Assembly (NCBI RefSeq): GCF_031432215.1
Contig: NZ_JAVKGN010000001.1
Location: 558,001 to 622,000 of the forward strand
Length of the DNA stretch: 64,000 nt
Reading direction: 5' to 3'
Source: Halodesulfurarchaeum sp. HSR-GB
GTDB lineage: Archaea > Halobacteriota > Halobacteria > Halobacteriales > Halobacteriaceae
Shown here piece by piece: positions 1 through 7,713 of the stretch. Position numbers and translations under genes: made by a program. The notes under the pieces were generated by a model, which worked only from the letters and a program-made list of their open reading frames with translations, had not been told where the DNA came from and searched no databases. The stretch's first letter is position 1, and each line of letters opens with the position of its first letter.

Positions 1-323
1 AACTCGATGAGACCATCTTCACGAAAAGCGCCCTCATGGTCGGGTTCGGGGAAACAGAAGCCGAGGTCACCGACGCGATGGACGATCTGCGAGGCGCGGC
101 CGTCGATTTGCTCACCATCGGACAGTACCTGCGGCCCTCCGCCGACCACCCGGAAGTCCAGGAGTACGTTCCACCCGAGCAGTTCGAGGCCTACCGCGAG
201 TACGGCGAGGCCCAGGGATTCGAATACGTCGCTGCGGCTCCGACCGTCCGGTCCTCCTATCGGGCCGGTGAACTCTGGGTCGAGAACGCCCTCGACGACG
301 GGGTCGAACCCGATCGCCTCTAG
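1..323 (+). CDS. lipA: Lipoyl synthase, C-terminal part (5' end outside window)
   Basis: C-terminal ~107 residues of a radical SAM lipoyl synthase, which inserts two sulfurs into octanoyl groups on lipoyl-dependent enzymes. The reading frame is open from base 3. The visible KSALMVGFGE, LTIGQYLRPS and the final SSYRAGE segments are typical of the LipA C-terminus. The radical SAM cysteines lie upstream of the window. The stop codon overlaps the convergent lipoate ligase gene by 4 bp, so the two lipoate genes meet tail to tail. The identification rests on family resemblance of the tail only, but these segments are distinctive. Confidence 0.9.
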   Translation, partial: LDETIFTKSALMVGFGETEAEVTDAMDDLRGAAVDLLTIGQYLRPSADHPEVQEYVPPEQFEAYREYGEAQGFEYVAAAPTVRSSYRAGELWVENALDDGVEPDRL

Positions 324-1075
324 CCGTCGCGGTTCCAGGCGTCGGTCCGGTACTTCTCCTCAGCCAGCCTCTCGGCCCGGTCCAGTTCCGCTGCGTGATA
401 GTCGTCGACTCGATAGTTTCGGCCGGCGGTAAACGCCTCGATCATCGCCGATCGAAGGTCAGCCATCGAGGCGTCGCTCACCGAGCTAACGGTGGCGACC
501 CGGTTTCGGGCGGCCTCGATAGCCTTGTCTGATAGTTTCGCCTCGTCGACGGACAGGGCCGTGAACATCTCATCGGGGTCGAGATCATAGAGGAGTGTTC
601 CGTGCTGGAGCAACACGCCGTTTCGGCGGGTCTGAGCGTTCCCCGAGAGCTTCCGACCGTCGTACTCGATGTCGTTGATCGGCGCGAAGTCGGCATCGAT
701 GCCCAGGCGGTCGAACCCGTCGAGGACCCGCTCGCAGATCTCCCGGTAGCTCGCCTCGATGTCCGCCGAATAGTTCTCTTCGGGGGCGATCACGGAGTAG
801 GTGAGCTCCCCGGCCGGGTCGTGGTAGACCGCCCCGCCCCCAGTTCGACGACGGACGTAGTCGATGTCGGCCGACTCGCAGGCCTCGATATCCACCTCAC
901 GTTCCAGGGACTGGAAGTAGCCGATGCTGACGGCAGCGGGTTCCCAGCGGTAGAACCTGATAACCGGATCCGCACCCTCGGCGACCCGCTCCTGGATCGC
1001 CTGATCGAGTGCCATGTTACTCGCCGCGTCGAACTGGCCCTCCGGAACGAGTCGCCAGGTCACGGGCCACCACAT
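320..1075 (-). CDS. lplA: Lipoate-protein ligase A family protein
   Basis: About 251 residues of the BPL/LplA catalytic fold, which attaches lipoate (or octanoate) to the lysine of E2 and GcvH domains. Visible signatures are FDAASNMALDQAI near the N-terminus, the RRRTGGGAVYHD loop (about residues 77-88) and the KLSGNAQ segment that binds lipoyl-AMP. I start at the ATG just before WWPVTWRL; a TTG eight codons upstream is possible. It converges on lipA, so salvage or transfer and sulfur insertion are encoded together. From sequence alone a true lipoate ligase cannot be separated from an octanoyltransferase of the same fold. Confidence 0.88.
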   Translation of the reverse strand: MWWPVTWRLVPEGQFDAASNMALDQAIQERVAEGADPVIRFYRWEPAAVSIGYFQSLEREVDIEACESADIDYVRRRTGGGAVYHDPAGELTYSVIAPEENYSADIEASYREICERVLDGFDRLGIDADFAPINDIEYDGRKLSGNAQTRRNGVLLQHGTLLYDLDPDEMFTALSVDEAKLSDKAIEAARNRVATVSSVSDASMADLRSAMIEAFTAGRNYRVDDYHAAELDRAERLAEEKYRTDAWNRDG

Positions 1076-1168
1076 CCCCGGTCCGCCCTGCGCCTGCAAA
1101 CCATGGACGGGCTCGTGCTGGAAGCCGAAAAAGGATAGCGATCCTCGGGATATCGGGCTCGCACCGAA

Positions 1169-1636
1169 ATGTCGAACTTGCTGGCCGTCACAGTAAGATC
1201 GATGGCGGAGCGAGAAGACGGGCTCAAAGCCGCGATGGCTGGAGCGGTGCTGGGGATGGGAAAGGCCCTTCCGATCATTCTCAGCGTCGTTTTCCTGTTG
1301 GGACTGTTCCGGACGTTCGTCTCGCCGGCGCAGCTTCAGGCAGTCTTCATCGGGTCCGGTGGGCTCGATATTCTCCTCGGCACCGTTTCGGGGAGCCTCT
1401 CGACGGGGAACGCCGTGACGAGTTACGTCATCGGCGGGGAGCTACTGTCGGACGGTGTTCGACTCGAGGCCGTTACCGCCTTCCTCGTCGCCTGGGTCAC
1501 CGTCGGTCTGGTTCAACTCCCCGCAGAGGCGGCGTTGTTGGGTCGCCGCTTCGCACTGGTTCGGAACGCGACGAGCGCCCTGAGCGCGATTCTGGTGGCC
1601 ATCGTAACCGTTCGACTCGTGGGGGGTTTCGCGTGA
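1169..1636 (+). CDS. Small permease-like membrane protein, first half of a pair
   Basis: A 155-residue hydrophobic protein with about four predicted membrane segments and a conserved-looking glycine/serine loop (GSLSTGNAVTSYVIGGEL, about residues 75-92). Its last codon overlaps the GTG start of the next gene (GTGA), which encodes a second hydrophobic protein with a matching loop. I read the pair as two half-transporters resembling the COG0701 permease group. The family assignment is an inference from loop pattern and pairing; the substrate is unknown. Confidence 0.55.
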   Translation: MSNLLAVTVRSMAEREDGLKAAMAGAVLGMGKALPIILSVVFLLGLFRTFVSPAQLQAVFIGSGGLDILLGTVSGSLSTGNAVTSYVIGGELLSDGVRLEAVTAFLVAWVTVGLVQLPAEAALLGRRFALVRNATSALSAILVAIVTVRLVGGFA

Positions 1637-2154
1637 GCGATTCATCCGGGAGTCCCGGAACGGTTTCGGCCCGACCCAGTGGGATCTACGCCCTCATCGC
1701 CGTTAGCTTGCTCTATCTTTTCAGTTTCAGCTTCGACCCCGCCGGGACACGGGCGGCACTCGATCAGAGTCTGGCCATCCTCGGTCGGATCGCCCCGGTG
1801 CTGGTCGGGGTGACTGTCCTCGTCGGACTGAGCAAGTACGCTCTCGGACCGCAGGTCGTCGCTCGGTACGTCGGCGCCGAATCGGGCTGGCTGGGCTATC
1901 TACTCGCTGCCCTTGGCGGCTTGCTCAGCCACGGCCCGGTCTACGCCTGGTATGCGCTGCTTCGGGATTTCCAAGCGGAGGGCATGCGAAACGGGCTGAT
2001 CGCCGTGTTCCTCTACAACCGGGCGATCAAACTCCCGCTGCTCCCGCTCTTTCTCGTCTACTTCGAGGTCGAATTTGCCGTCGTGCTCGGGACCGTAATG
2101 ATCGTCGTCTCGGCCGGCCAGGGGTTCGTCGTCGATCGCCTGGTTCCGAATTAG
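1633..2154 (+). CDS. Small permease-like membrane protein, second half of a pair
   Basis: A 173-residue membrane protein with about five hydrophobic segments, starting at a GTG that overlaps the stop of the previous gene. This strongly suggests translational coupling and a heteromeric transporter. It carries GGLLSHGPVYAWYALL (about residues 92-107) and LYNRAIKLPLLPL (about 121-133). The two glycine loops of the two proteins look like counterparts of the two repeats of a COG0701-type permease. The gene ends 4 bp inside the convergent radical SAM gene. The substrate is not predictable. Confidence 0.55.
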   Translation: MSDSSGSPGTVSARPSGIYALIAVSLLYLFSFSFDPAGTRAALDQSLAILGRIAPVLVGVTVLVGLSKYALGPQVVARYVGAESGWLGYLLAALGGLLSHGPVYAWYALLRDFQAEGMRNGLIAVFLYNRAIKLPLLPLFLVYFEVEFAVVLGTVMIVVSAGQGFVVDRLVPN

Positions 2155-3095
2155 TGCCGGTCGGGGCTGATGGGGCGCACGTAGAAGGTTTCCTGGTCGT
2201 ACTCGAGTTCGATCAGTTCGCCCGCATCGAGGAGGTCCTCGACAACTGACCAGTCGGCGTCCTCCCGGTCCAGCAATGCCGACACCTGGGAGGCCCGCAT
2301 GGGGTGGACCGCCGTCACGCCCAGCAGGTCGGTCCGGGGATCGCCCGTGCTGGCAAAGCTATCCCCCTCCGCACCGATCAAATACTCCACGTCATCGACG
2401 TACTCGGTGAAGGTCCGATAGGCCCGGGTAACTTCGGCTTCGTCGGGTGGCTCCACCCACTCCTCGTCGGGCGGGCGGGTGGGGACAGCCACGAAAGCGG
2501 TGTCAGGGGCGATTTCGCCGACGAGTTTCGCAGTCGGTTCGACTGCGGCCCCGTCGTTGACCCCGGCGACGAGCATCGTTTCGGTCGTCAACGTGCCCTC
2601 GAAGTCACGAGCGAATCGCACTATACCGTCACGGACCGCCTCGAAGTCGACCGCCCCGTGGGGGCGATCGACCTGCGTCCAGACCTCGTGGTCGGCGGCG
2701 TCGACCTTGACCGAGAGCCAGTCGGCCCGGGCGAGGTCCGCACGGACCGATTCCAGTCGGAGGAGCGACCCGTTGGTGATGACTGCGACGTCCACGGGAA
2801 AGCGTTGCAATCGGTCGATCGTCTCGCCAAGGTTGACATCCAGGGTCGGCTCCCCGTCGGGGACAAAGGTGACGTAGTCGACCGTCTCCTCTGGCCCGAG
2901 CGCCGCGAGTCGGTCCTCGATCGCCGACTCGATTTCCGCGGGGTCGAAAAACGCCTGGCGGTCCGTCTCGGGGTTGGTGGTCGACCCGAGTTGACAGTAC
3001 ACACAGGCGTAGGTGCAGGTCGTGGGCGGGACGTTGTTGATGCCGAGACTCTGTCCGAGTCGACGTGACGGAACGGGGCCGTATGCGAGTTCCAT
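2151..3095 (-). CDS. Radical SAM protein with C-terminal winged-helix-like domain
   Basis: A 314-residue radical SAM enzyme. The N-terminus reads MELAYGPVPSRRLGQSLGI followed by CTYACVYCQLG, the CxxxCxxC site that binds the 4Fe-4S/SAM cluster. A TIM-barrel-like stretch follows with PDGEPTLD and an ITNGS strand. The last ~60 residues (MRASQVSALLDREDADWSVV) look like a small helical winged domain. It resembles the COG0731 group of uncharacterised Fe-S oxidoreductases. I chose the ATG before ELAYGP because family members begin there; upstream in-frame starts exist (to 3170) but add an unlikely sequence. The reaction is unknown. Confidence 0.8.
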   Translation of the reverse strand: MELAYGPVPSRRLGQSLGINNVPPTTCTYACVYCQLGSTTNPETDRQAFFDPAEIESAIEDRLAALGPEETVDYVTFVPDGEPTLDVNLGETIDRLQRFPVDVAVITNGSLLRLESVRADLARADWLSVKVDAADHEVWTQVDRPHGAVDFEAVRDGIVRFARDFEGTLTTETMLVAGVNDGAAVEPTAKLVGEIAPDTAFVAVPTRPPDEEWVEPPDEAEVTRAYRTFTEYVDDVEYLIGAEGDSFASTGDPRTDLLGVTAVHPMRASQVSALLDREDADWSVVEDLLDAGELIELEYDQETFYVRPISPDRH

Positions 3096-3185
3096 GGGAC
3101 ACTGGACCCATAGCAGGTCCACGACCGACCGTAGGGGATTGGAAGCCATTGGTGTGACGGTCGTTCCCACGACCGTCCCACGAGC

Positions 3186-4364
3186 TCAAAACGCGTTCTG
3201 AACGATCTCCAGGGCCTTCTCGCGGTCCGCCCAGGGGACGAAGGCCGCGACGGAGGTGGCACTCGTGATCACGTCGACCAGGTTGATGTGAGCCCCGGCC
3301 AGCGGGCCGACGATGTCCTGAACGACGCCGGGTTGGTCCGGGAACTCGGTCCCCAGGACCCGGATGACGGCAATGTCCTCGGTGACGGTGACACTGGAGA
3401 GGGTGTTGGTCTTGAGGATCTTGTCGTGCAGGACGTTTTCGGCGGTGTCGGCGACGTCCGCCCCGACGTAGAACGTGATGGAGTCCATGCCCGAGGCCAC
3501 CGCGTCGACGTTGATGTCGGCCTCGTAGAGCGCCCCCGAGAGCGTGTGGAGAATCCCCGGACTGGTTCGAATCGAGCGGCCGGCGACGGTGAGACAGGCC
3601 AGTGGTTCCTCGCGCATGTCGACCATATGCTCGAACTTGCCCTCGATGGTGGTCCCCCCGGAGAGGATGTCCCGGTGCTGGTAGTGGATGACCCGGACGG
3701 TCAGGTCCTCGTCCTTGTAGCTGAGCGCGCTCGGAGCGACGACCTCGGCCCCCCGGAACGAGAGGTTTCGGAGTTCGTCGACGGTGATCTCCCCGACGTT
3801 CTGGGCCCCCTCGACGACGTTCGGGTCGCCGGTCATGACCCCTTCGACGTCGGTAACGATGACCACCTGGTCGGCGTCCATGTACTGGCCGAGCATGATG
3901 GCCGTCGTGTCGCTCCCACCGCGGCCGAGCGTGGTCATGTTGCCCTCGGGGTCCTCCGCGAGGAATCCCGTGATTATCGGAACGACATCCCCGAGTTTCT
4001 CCGAGAGGGCCTGGGCTCGCCGGCGGGTCTCCTCGGGGAGGACCTCGCCCAGTTCGTTCGTGACGACCGGCCAGTCGGGGTGTCCCGGTTCGACGAAGAC
4101 ACTGTCGATCCCCCGGGCAGTGAGCGCGGCCTTGAGGAGCCGAACGCTGGTTCGTTCCCCCATCGAGACGATCTCGGCTTCGTCCCGGTCAGTCGCCTCG
4201 AACTCGATCGCGTCGAGAAGTTCGTCGGTCGTATCACCCATCGCACTCGCGACGACCGCGATCTCGTGGCCCGCCTCGGCCACCTCCGCAATAGAATCCG
4301 CTGCCCGGTCGATGCGCTCGCCGCTGCCCAGACTCGTCCCGCCAAACTTGGTGACTACCCGCAT
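3186..4364 (-). CDS. lysC: Aspartate kinase
   Basis: 392 residues. It phosphorylates aspartate, the first step towards threonine, methionine and possibly lysine. KFGGTS at residues 6-11 is the kinase signature; GRGGSDTTA (about 147-155) and VTDVEGVMTGDP lie in the active site. The last third holds two ACT domains (SPGILHTLSGALYEADINV and DQPGVVQDIVGPLAGAHINL regions), so feedback control by an amino acid is expected. It is single-function, not fused to homoserine dehydrogenase. The pathway enzymes metX and thrC are 22-24 kb away in this window. Confidence 0.95.
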   Translation of the reverse strand: MRVVTKFGGTSLGSGERIDRAADSIAEVAEAGHEIAVVASAMGDTTDELLDAIEFEATDRDEAEIVSMGERTSVRLLKAALTARGIDSVFVEPGHPDWPVVTNELGEVLPEETRRRAQALSEKLGDVVPIITGFLAEDPEGNMTTLGRGGSDTTAIMLGQYMDADQVVIVTDVEGVMTGDPNVVEGAQNVGEITVDELRNLSFRGAEVVAPSALSYKDEDLTVRVIHYQHRDILSGGTTIEGKFEHMVDMREEPLACLTVAGRSIRTSPGILHTLSGALYEADINVDAVASGMDSITFYVGADVADTAENVLHDKILKTNTLSSVTVTEDIAVIRVLGTEFPDQPGVVQDIVGPLAGAHINLVDVITSATSVAAFVPWADREKALEIVQNAF

Positions 4365-4484
4365 ACCAGATGCCTCCGTGCCGTGGTAGAGAGGTGCATA
4401 GGCTGGGGTAACGGGTGGGTAATCATAACTGTGTCCTTCCTGCGCCGCCGGATTGGCCCCCGTTCGTACCGGAAAGCGCGGGCC

Positions 4485-6020
4485 TCAGGCGAACTTCCGC
4501 ACGGTCACGTCGAGGGTGTCCAGATCGAGGATCGGCGCGGTCCCCACGTCGGGGGAGATGTTGACGCTCCGCTGGAAGGCGGTCTGCCCCTGGAAACAGC
4601 CGGAGTTCACCAGTCGGACGTCGTTGTAGGCTCCGACACCGAGTTTGTGAACGTGGCCCGAGTGGACCACGTCCGGGATGTCTTCGATGACGAGATAGTC
4701 CTGCTTCTCCGGGGCGATCCGGTTTTTGCCACCGTACTTCGGGGCGACGTGACGCTTCTTCAGCAGTTGGGCCATGGCCTGATCCGGCTGGTCGTAACTG
4801 ACCTCCGGCATGGGGAGCTCCGCGACGAGTTCGTCCAGCGAGACGCCGTGATAGAGCAGGATCGAGACCCCCTCCAGGGTGACTGTCGAAGGGTTGCTGT
4901 AGATGTGGGCGTCGTGAGCCGACATGATCTCCCGCAGTTCGGGCTCGAAGGCCGGCTGTGGTTCTGCCAGTCGCACCGCGTCGTGGTTGCCGGGCACCAT
5001 GACGATCTCCATGTCCCCGGGGACGGCCTTGAGTCGCTCCGAGAAGGCCTCGTACTGCTCGTAGATGTCGATGATGTCGAGTTCCTCATCCTGGTCGGGG
5101 TAGACCCCCACGCCCTCGACCATGTCACCGGCGATCAATAGGTACTCGACGGAATCGGCCGCAGGTGAGTGCAGCCAGTCGGCGAAATCCGTCCAGGCTC
5201 CGTCGAGGAACTCCTGGCTCCCGACGTGAAGGTCACTCACCAGGGCGGCCTGAACGTGTCTGTCGGCGGTCGACGGTTCGAACGTCAGGGGAACGTCGGG
5301 GAAGAAGAGGTCATCGACGAAGAGGATCCCGCCATCGTCGGAGAGAGTTCCCTGGACCGCGATGACCTCGTCGAGGAGGAGTTCCTCGACCGCCGTCGCG
5401 AACTCCCGGTCTTTCATCACCAGGGCCGGGAAGGTTCCGTTCGTGTCCTCGAGTTCGACGAGCCAGTGCCCGTTTCGAGTCGAGCGGATGTCGGTCACCA
5501 GCCCGATGAGCGCGCCCTCCGAGCCCCCGGGCATCGATTCGAGGGCGTCGGTCGGGCGGTGTTTGACCCGTCCGCGGAGCATGGCCGAGAGCCGTTCGTA
5601 GCGGTCCCGAAACACGGACACGAAGTCCTCGTACTCGCCGGTTCCAGTACTCTCACCGGTCATATCCCCGTGGACGATCGGTTCGGCCGGGTCCCGTGGC
5701 GATCGATCCGACGCCGCCTGATCGGCCTGTTCGACCCCCTTCACTTCAGCTGCGGACTCGGACGCATTCGGGTGGTTCGTGTTTGTTTCCCCTCCACCTG
5801 AAACAGTGGTGTCGTCGGCCCGTGGGGTGGTCCCGTTCAGGACCTCGCGGACCTCCCCGGCGGTGATGGTCACCGCCTCGGACTCGATCTGGTCGAGGAG
5901 GGTCTCGACGGCACGGTCCGGGTCCGGAGCGCCGGCTAACAGCGTGACGGCTTCGCGGTCGGCGTTGTAACCGGCCGCAGTGAGCTGTTTCACGATCCGG
6001 ACGGGCGACGCACGCGGCAC
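4485..6020 (-). CDS. polD1: DNA polymerase D small subunit (DP1, exonuclease)
   Basis: About 511 residues from the GTG before PRASPVRIVKQL. The N-terminus is a short helical domain, followed by an acidic low-complexity linker (about 75-125), an OB-fold region, and a calcineurin-like phosphoesterase domain in the C-terminal half. Metal-binding motifs are visible in order: SDLHVGS, AGDMVEG, VPGNHDA, YHGVS and SGHVHKLG, consistent with active 3'-5' proofreading. It partners the large PolD subunit, which is not in the window. Longer ATG starts exist in the same frame (to 6242), but they would overlap the divergent signal peptidase gene and do not look like protein. Confidence 0.92.
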   Translation of the reverse strand: MPRASPVRIVKQLTAAGYNADREAVTLLAGAPDPDRAVETLLDQIESEAVTITAGEVREVLNGTTPRADDTTVSGGGETNTNHPNASESAAEVKGVEQADQAASDRSPRDPAEPIVHGDMTGESTGTGEYEDFVSVFRDRYERLSAMLRGRVKHRPTDALESMPGGSEGALIGLVTDIRSTRNGHWLVELEDTNGTFPALVMKDREFATAVEELLLDEVIAVQGTLSDDGGILFVDDLFFPDVPLTFEPSTADRHVQAALVSDLHVGSQEFLDGAWTDFADWLHSPAADSVEYLLIAGDMVEGVGVYPDQDEELDIIDIYEQYEAFSERLKAVPGDMEIVMVPGNHDAVRLAEPQPAFEPELREIMSAHDAHIYSNPSTVTLEGVSILLYHGVSLDELVAELPMPEVSYDQPDQAMAQLLKKRHVAPKYGGKNRIAPEKQDYLVIEDIPDVVHSGHVHKLGVGAYNDVRLVNSGCFQGQTAFQRSVNISPDVGTAPILDLDTLDVTVRKFA

Positions 6021-6115
6021 GCAGCAAAGGAGGGGGACTTGCCCCAAAAGCATAGCGACTGCCCACGCCGTGGGGCATGGGAAGGTTGAAACCACAAACC
6101 GCTGTACATCGGGCC

Positions 6116-6946
6116 ATGGGTCGTGACGAGGGGACACAAGACACCGACTGGGACGGGGGGCCCGAGGATGGGGGTCGTTCCGACACCCACCGCCCAGGCG
6201 GGCCCCCAGGTCCTCACCCCCAGGACACCCGCCCAGATCCACGTTCCAGCCCCCGAGCGGCGCTTACCTGGCTCGGGACGACAGACCACAGTACTGTGCA
6301 GTTCCTGCGCGAGATCGTCGTCAGTCTGCTGATCGTGGTTGCCGTTGGATTCATCCTCTTCGCGATCAGCGGCGTGTGGCCACCCCTCGTCGCCGTCGAG
6401 AGCGACAGCATGGAGCCACACCTCCAGAAGGGCGATCTCGTGCTCGTGATGGACGAAAACCGGTTCGAGCCGGCATTCGCCGTCGGAGACACGGGCGTCG
6501 TCACGGCTGAGGTCGGGGCCGAAAACGATTACCGCCGGTTCGGCGGGCCTGGTGACGTGATCGTCTATCGCCCCTCCGGTTCGGCCGCCGCGACACCGAT
6601 CATCCACCGTGCGCACCTCTACGTCGATGACCGCGAGAACTGGTACGATCGGGCCGACCCGGACGTGGTCGACGCCAGTTCGTGTGAGGATCTGACCGCC
6701 TGCCCGGCCCCACACGCCGGGTTCATCACGAAAGGCGACAACCCGGTGACCAACGACTACTACGATCAGACCAGGGGCATCAGTACCGTCGTCGAGCCCG
6801 AGTGGGTCAAGGGACGGGCCGTCGTCCGGATTCCCTGGGTGGGCTGGATCCGACTCGTCGCCTCGGACCTGGAGCTGCCGGGGCTCTCTGCGACGCTCTT
6901 TGCCGGTGGCACAATCGGAGTTCACCAGGGTTCTCAATTGGCGTAA
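6116..6946 (+). CDS. sec11: Type I signal peptidase (S26 family)
   Basis: About 276 residues. A disordered Pro/Gly/Asp-rich N-terminal tail of ~60 residues precedes a membrane helix (EIVVSLLIVVAVGFILFA), then the catalytic serine motif ESDSMEPHLQKGD. The basic residue position carries IIHRA, and GDNPVTNDYYDQ forms the conserved last box. Archaeal enzymes use Ser-His-Asp rather than the bacterial Ser-Lys dyad, which fits IIHR here. It cleaves Sec and Tat signal peptides outside the membrane. I start at MGRDEG; an in-frame ATG 13 codons earlier is possible. It is divergent from polD1. Confidence 0.88.
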   Translation: MGRDEGTQDTDWDGGPEDGGRSDTHRPGGPPGPHPQDTRPDPRSSPRAALTWLGTTDHSTVQFLREIVVSLLIVVAVGFILFAISGVWPPLVAVESDSMEPHLQKGDLVLVMDENRFEPAFAVGDTGVVTAEVGAENDYRRFGGPGDVIVYRPSGSAAATPIIHRAHLYVDDRENWYDRADPDVVDASSCEDLTACPAPHAGFITKGDNPVTNDYYDQTRGISTVVEPEWVKGRAVVRIPWVGWIRLVASDLELPGLSATLFAGGTIGVHQGSQLA

Positions 6947-7209
6947 AGCGAGTAGAGGATCACGCCAAAGCCGATCACGGCGAGGGCGCTCTCGACCGTG
7001 ATCGCCCACTCGCGGGTCATGACGAGGAACGTGTCGACGACCCCACCCAGCAGGGCCCCGAGCGTGACGATGCCGAACCCGACCGAGAGCAACTTGAGGG
7101 GGCGGGCCTGGGTCCGGTTGTAGGCCCGGAACGCATAGAAGGTGATGAGTCCACCCAGCAGCAGCGAGGCGCTTTTCAGGAGCACGGTGAGTCCCATCGG
7201 GTCGATCAT
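6934..7209 (-). CDS. Small haloarchaeal membrane protein (DUF7521-like)
   Basis: 91 residues with three hydrophobic segments and a basic AYNRTQARPLK loop after the first. The start codon overlaps the stop of the upstream HTH gene (ATGA), so the two are translationally coupled. This HTH plus three-helix membrane protein pairing recurs in haloarchaea, and I infer the DUF7521 family from it. The function is unknown; a membrane signal sensed together with the regulator is a reasonable guess. The 3' end overlaps the convergent signal peptidase gene by 13 bp. Confidence 0.7.
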   Translation of the reverse strand: MIDPMGLTVLLKSASLLLGGLITFYAFRAYNRTQARPLKLLSVGFGIVTLGALLGGVVDTFLVMTREWAITVESALAVIGFGVILYSLYAN

Positions 7210-7583
7210 GTCTCGCGACGCACCTCCGCCCAGAGGGTTTCAAGCCGTTCGTCCGTCGACTCGGGTTGGCGCTGGATCGCGACCTCGATGTCGTGGTCCT
7301 CGTCGAGCCCGATCTGGACCCGTTCGAAGGCGACCTCGTACTGGGTCGTGTGGTGTCCATCCGACTGGATCACGGTCCGTTCGGAGAGCAACGAGGCCTC
7401 GGTGAGAATATCCAGTTTCCGGTAGGTCGTCGAGAGCGGCAGATCGCAGTTCTCGGAGAGCTCCTTTGCCGTTCGCGGATCGTCCAGATGCTCGATGATC
7501 CGGCGGCAGTCGCTGTCCTCGAGGGCGGCGAACACGGCCTGGGAATCGGGCGTGTCGACATCCCTCAGCGGACCAGCTACCAT
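7206..7583 (-). CDS. Winged-helix transcription regulator (ArsR-like)
   Basis: 125 residues. The N-terminal half reads as a winged helix-turn-helix: FAALEDSDCRRIIEHL, then RTAKELSENCDLPLSTTYRKLDIL as helices 2-3. The C-terminal half is a short beta-rich segment (HHTTQYEVAFERVQIGL). No metal-binding cysteine pair is evident, so this is not a classical metal sensor. I start at the ATG; a TTG one codon upstream is in frame. It forms an operon with the membrane protein downstream. The target is unknown, and self-regulation would be usual. Confidence 0.8.
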   Translation of the reverse strand: MVAGPLRDVDTPDSQAVFAALEDSDCRRIIEHLDDPRTAKELSENCDLPLSTTYRKLDILTEASLLSERTVIQSDGHHTTQYEVAFERVQIGLDEDHDIEVAIQRQPESTDERLETLWAEVRRET

Positions 7584-7713
7584 CAATAAAAGGGTGGTGC
7601 CGTGAACCTAATAACTCCGTCGGCTGTCCGGTTCGCGGAACAATTCTGGTCGGTCGTCCCGACTCACGGCCGTTACTGGAAGATTTCTCGACCCGGAAAA
7701 TGGGGGCTACCGG

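Noticed and set aside
1009-1632. Upstream extension of the second permease gene to 1009
   Set aside because: The extension overlaps the first permease in another frame and reads Arg/Ser/Gly-rich; the GTG at 1633 with GTGA overlap is a better start.
3288-5141. 617-codon open frame on the plus strand across lysC and polD1
   Set aside because: It is antisense to two certain genes. The residues (runs of Asp, Val, Arg, Gly) follow from the complementary codons and show no domain.
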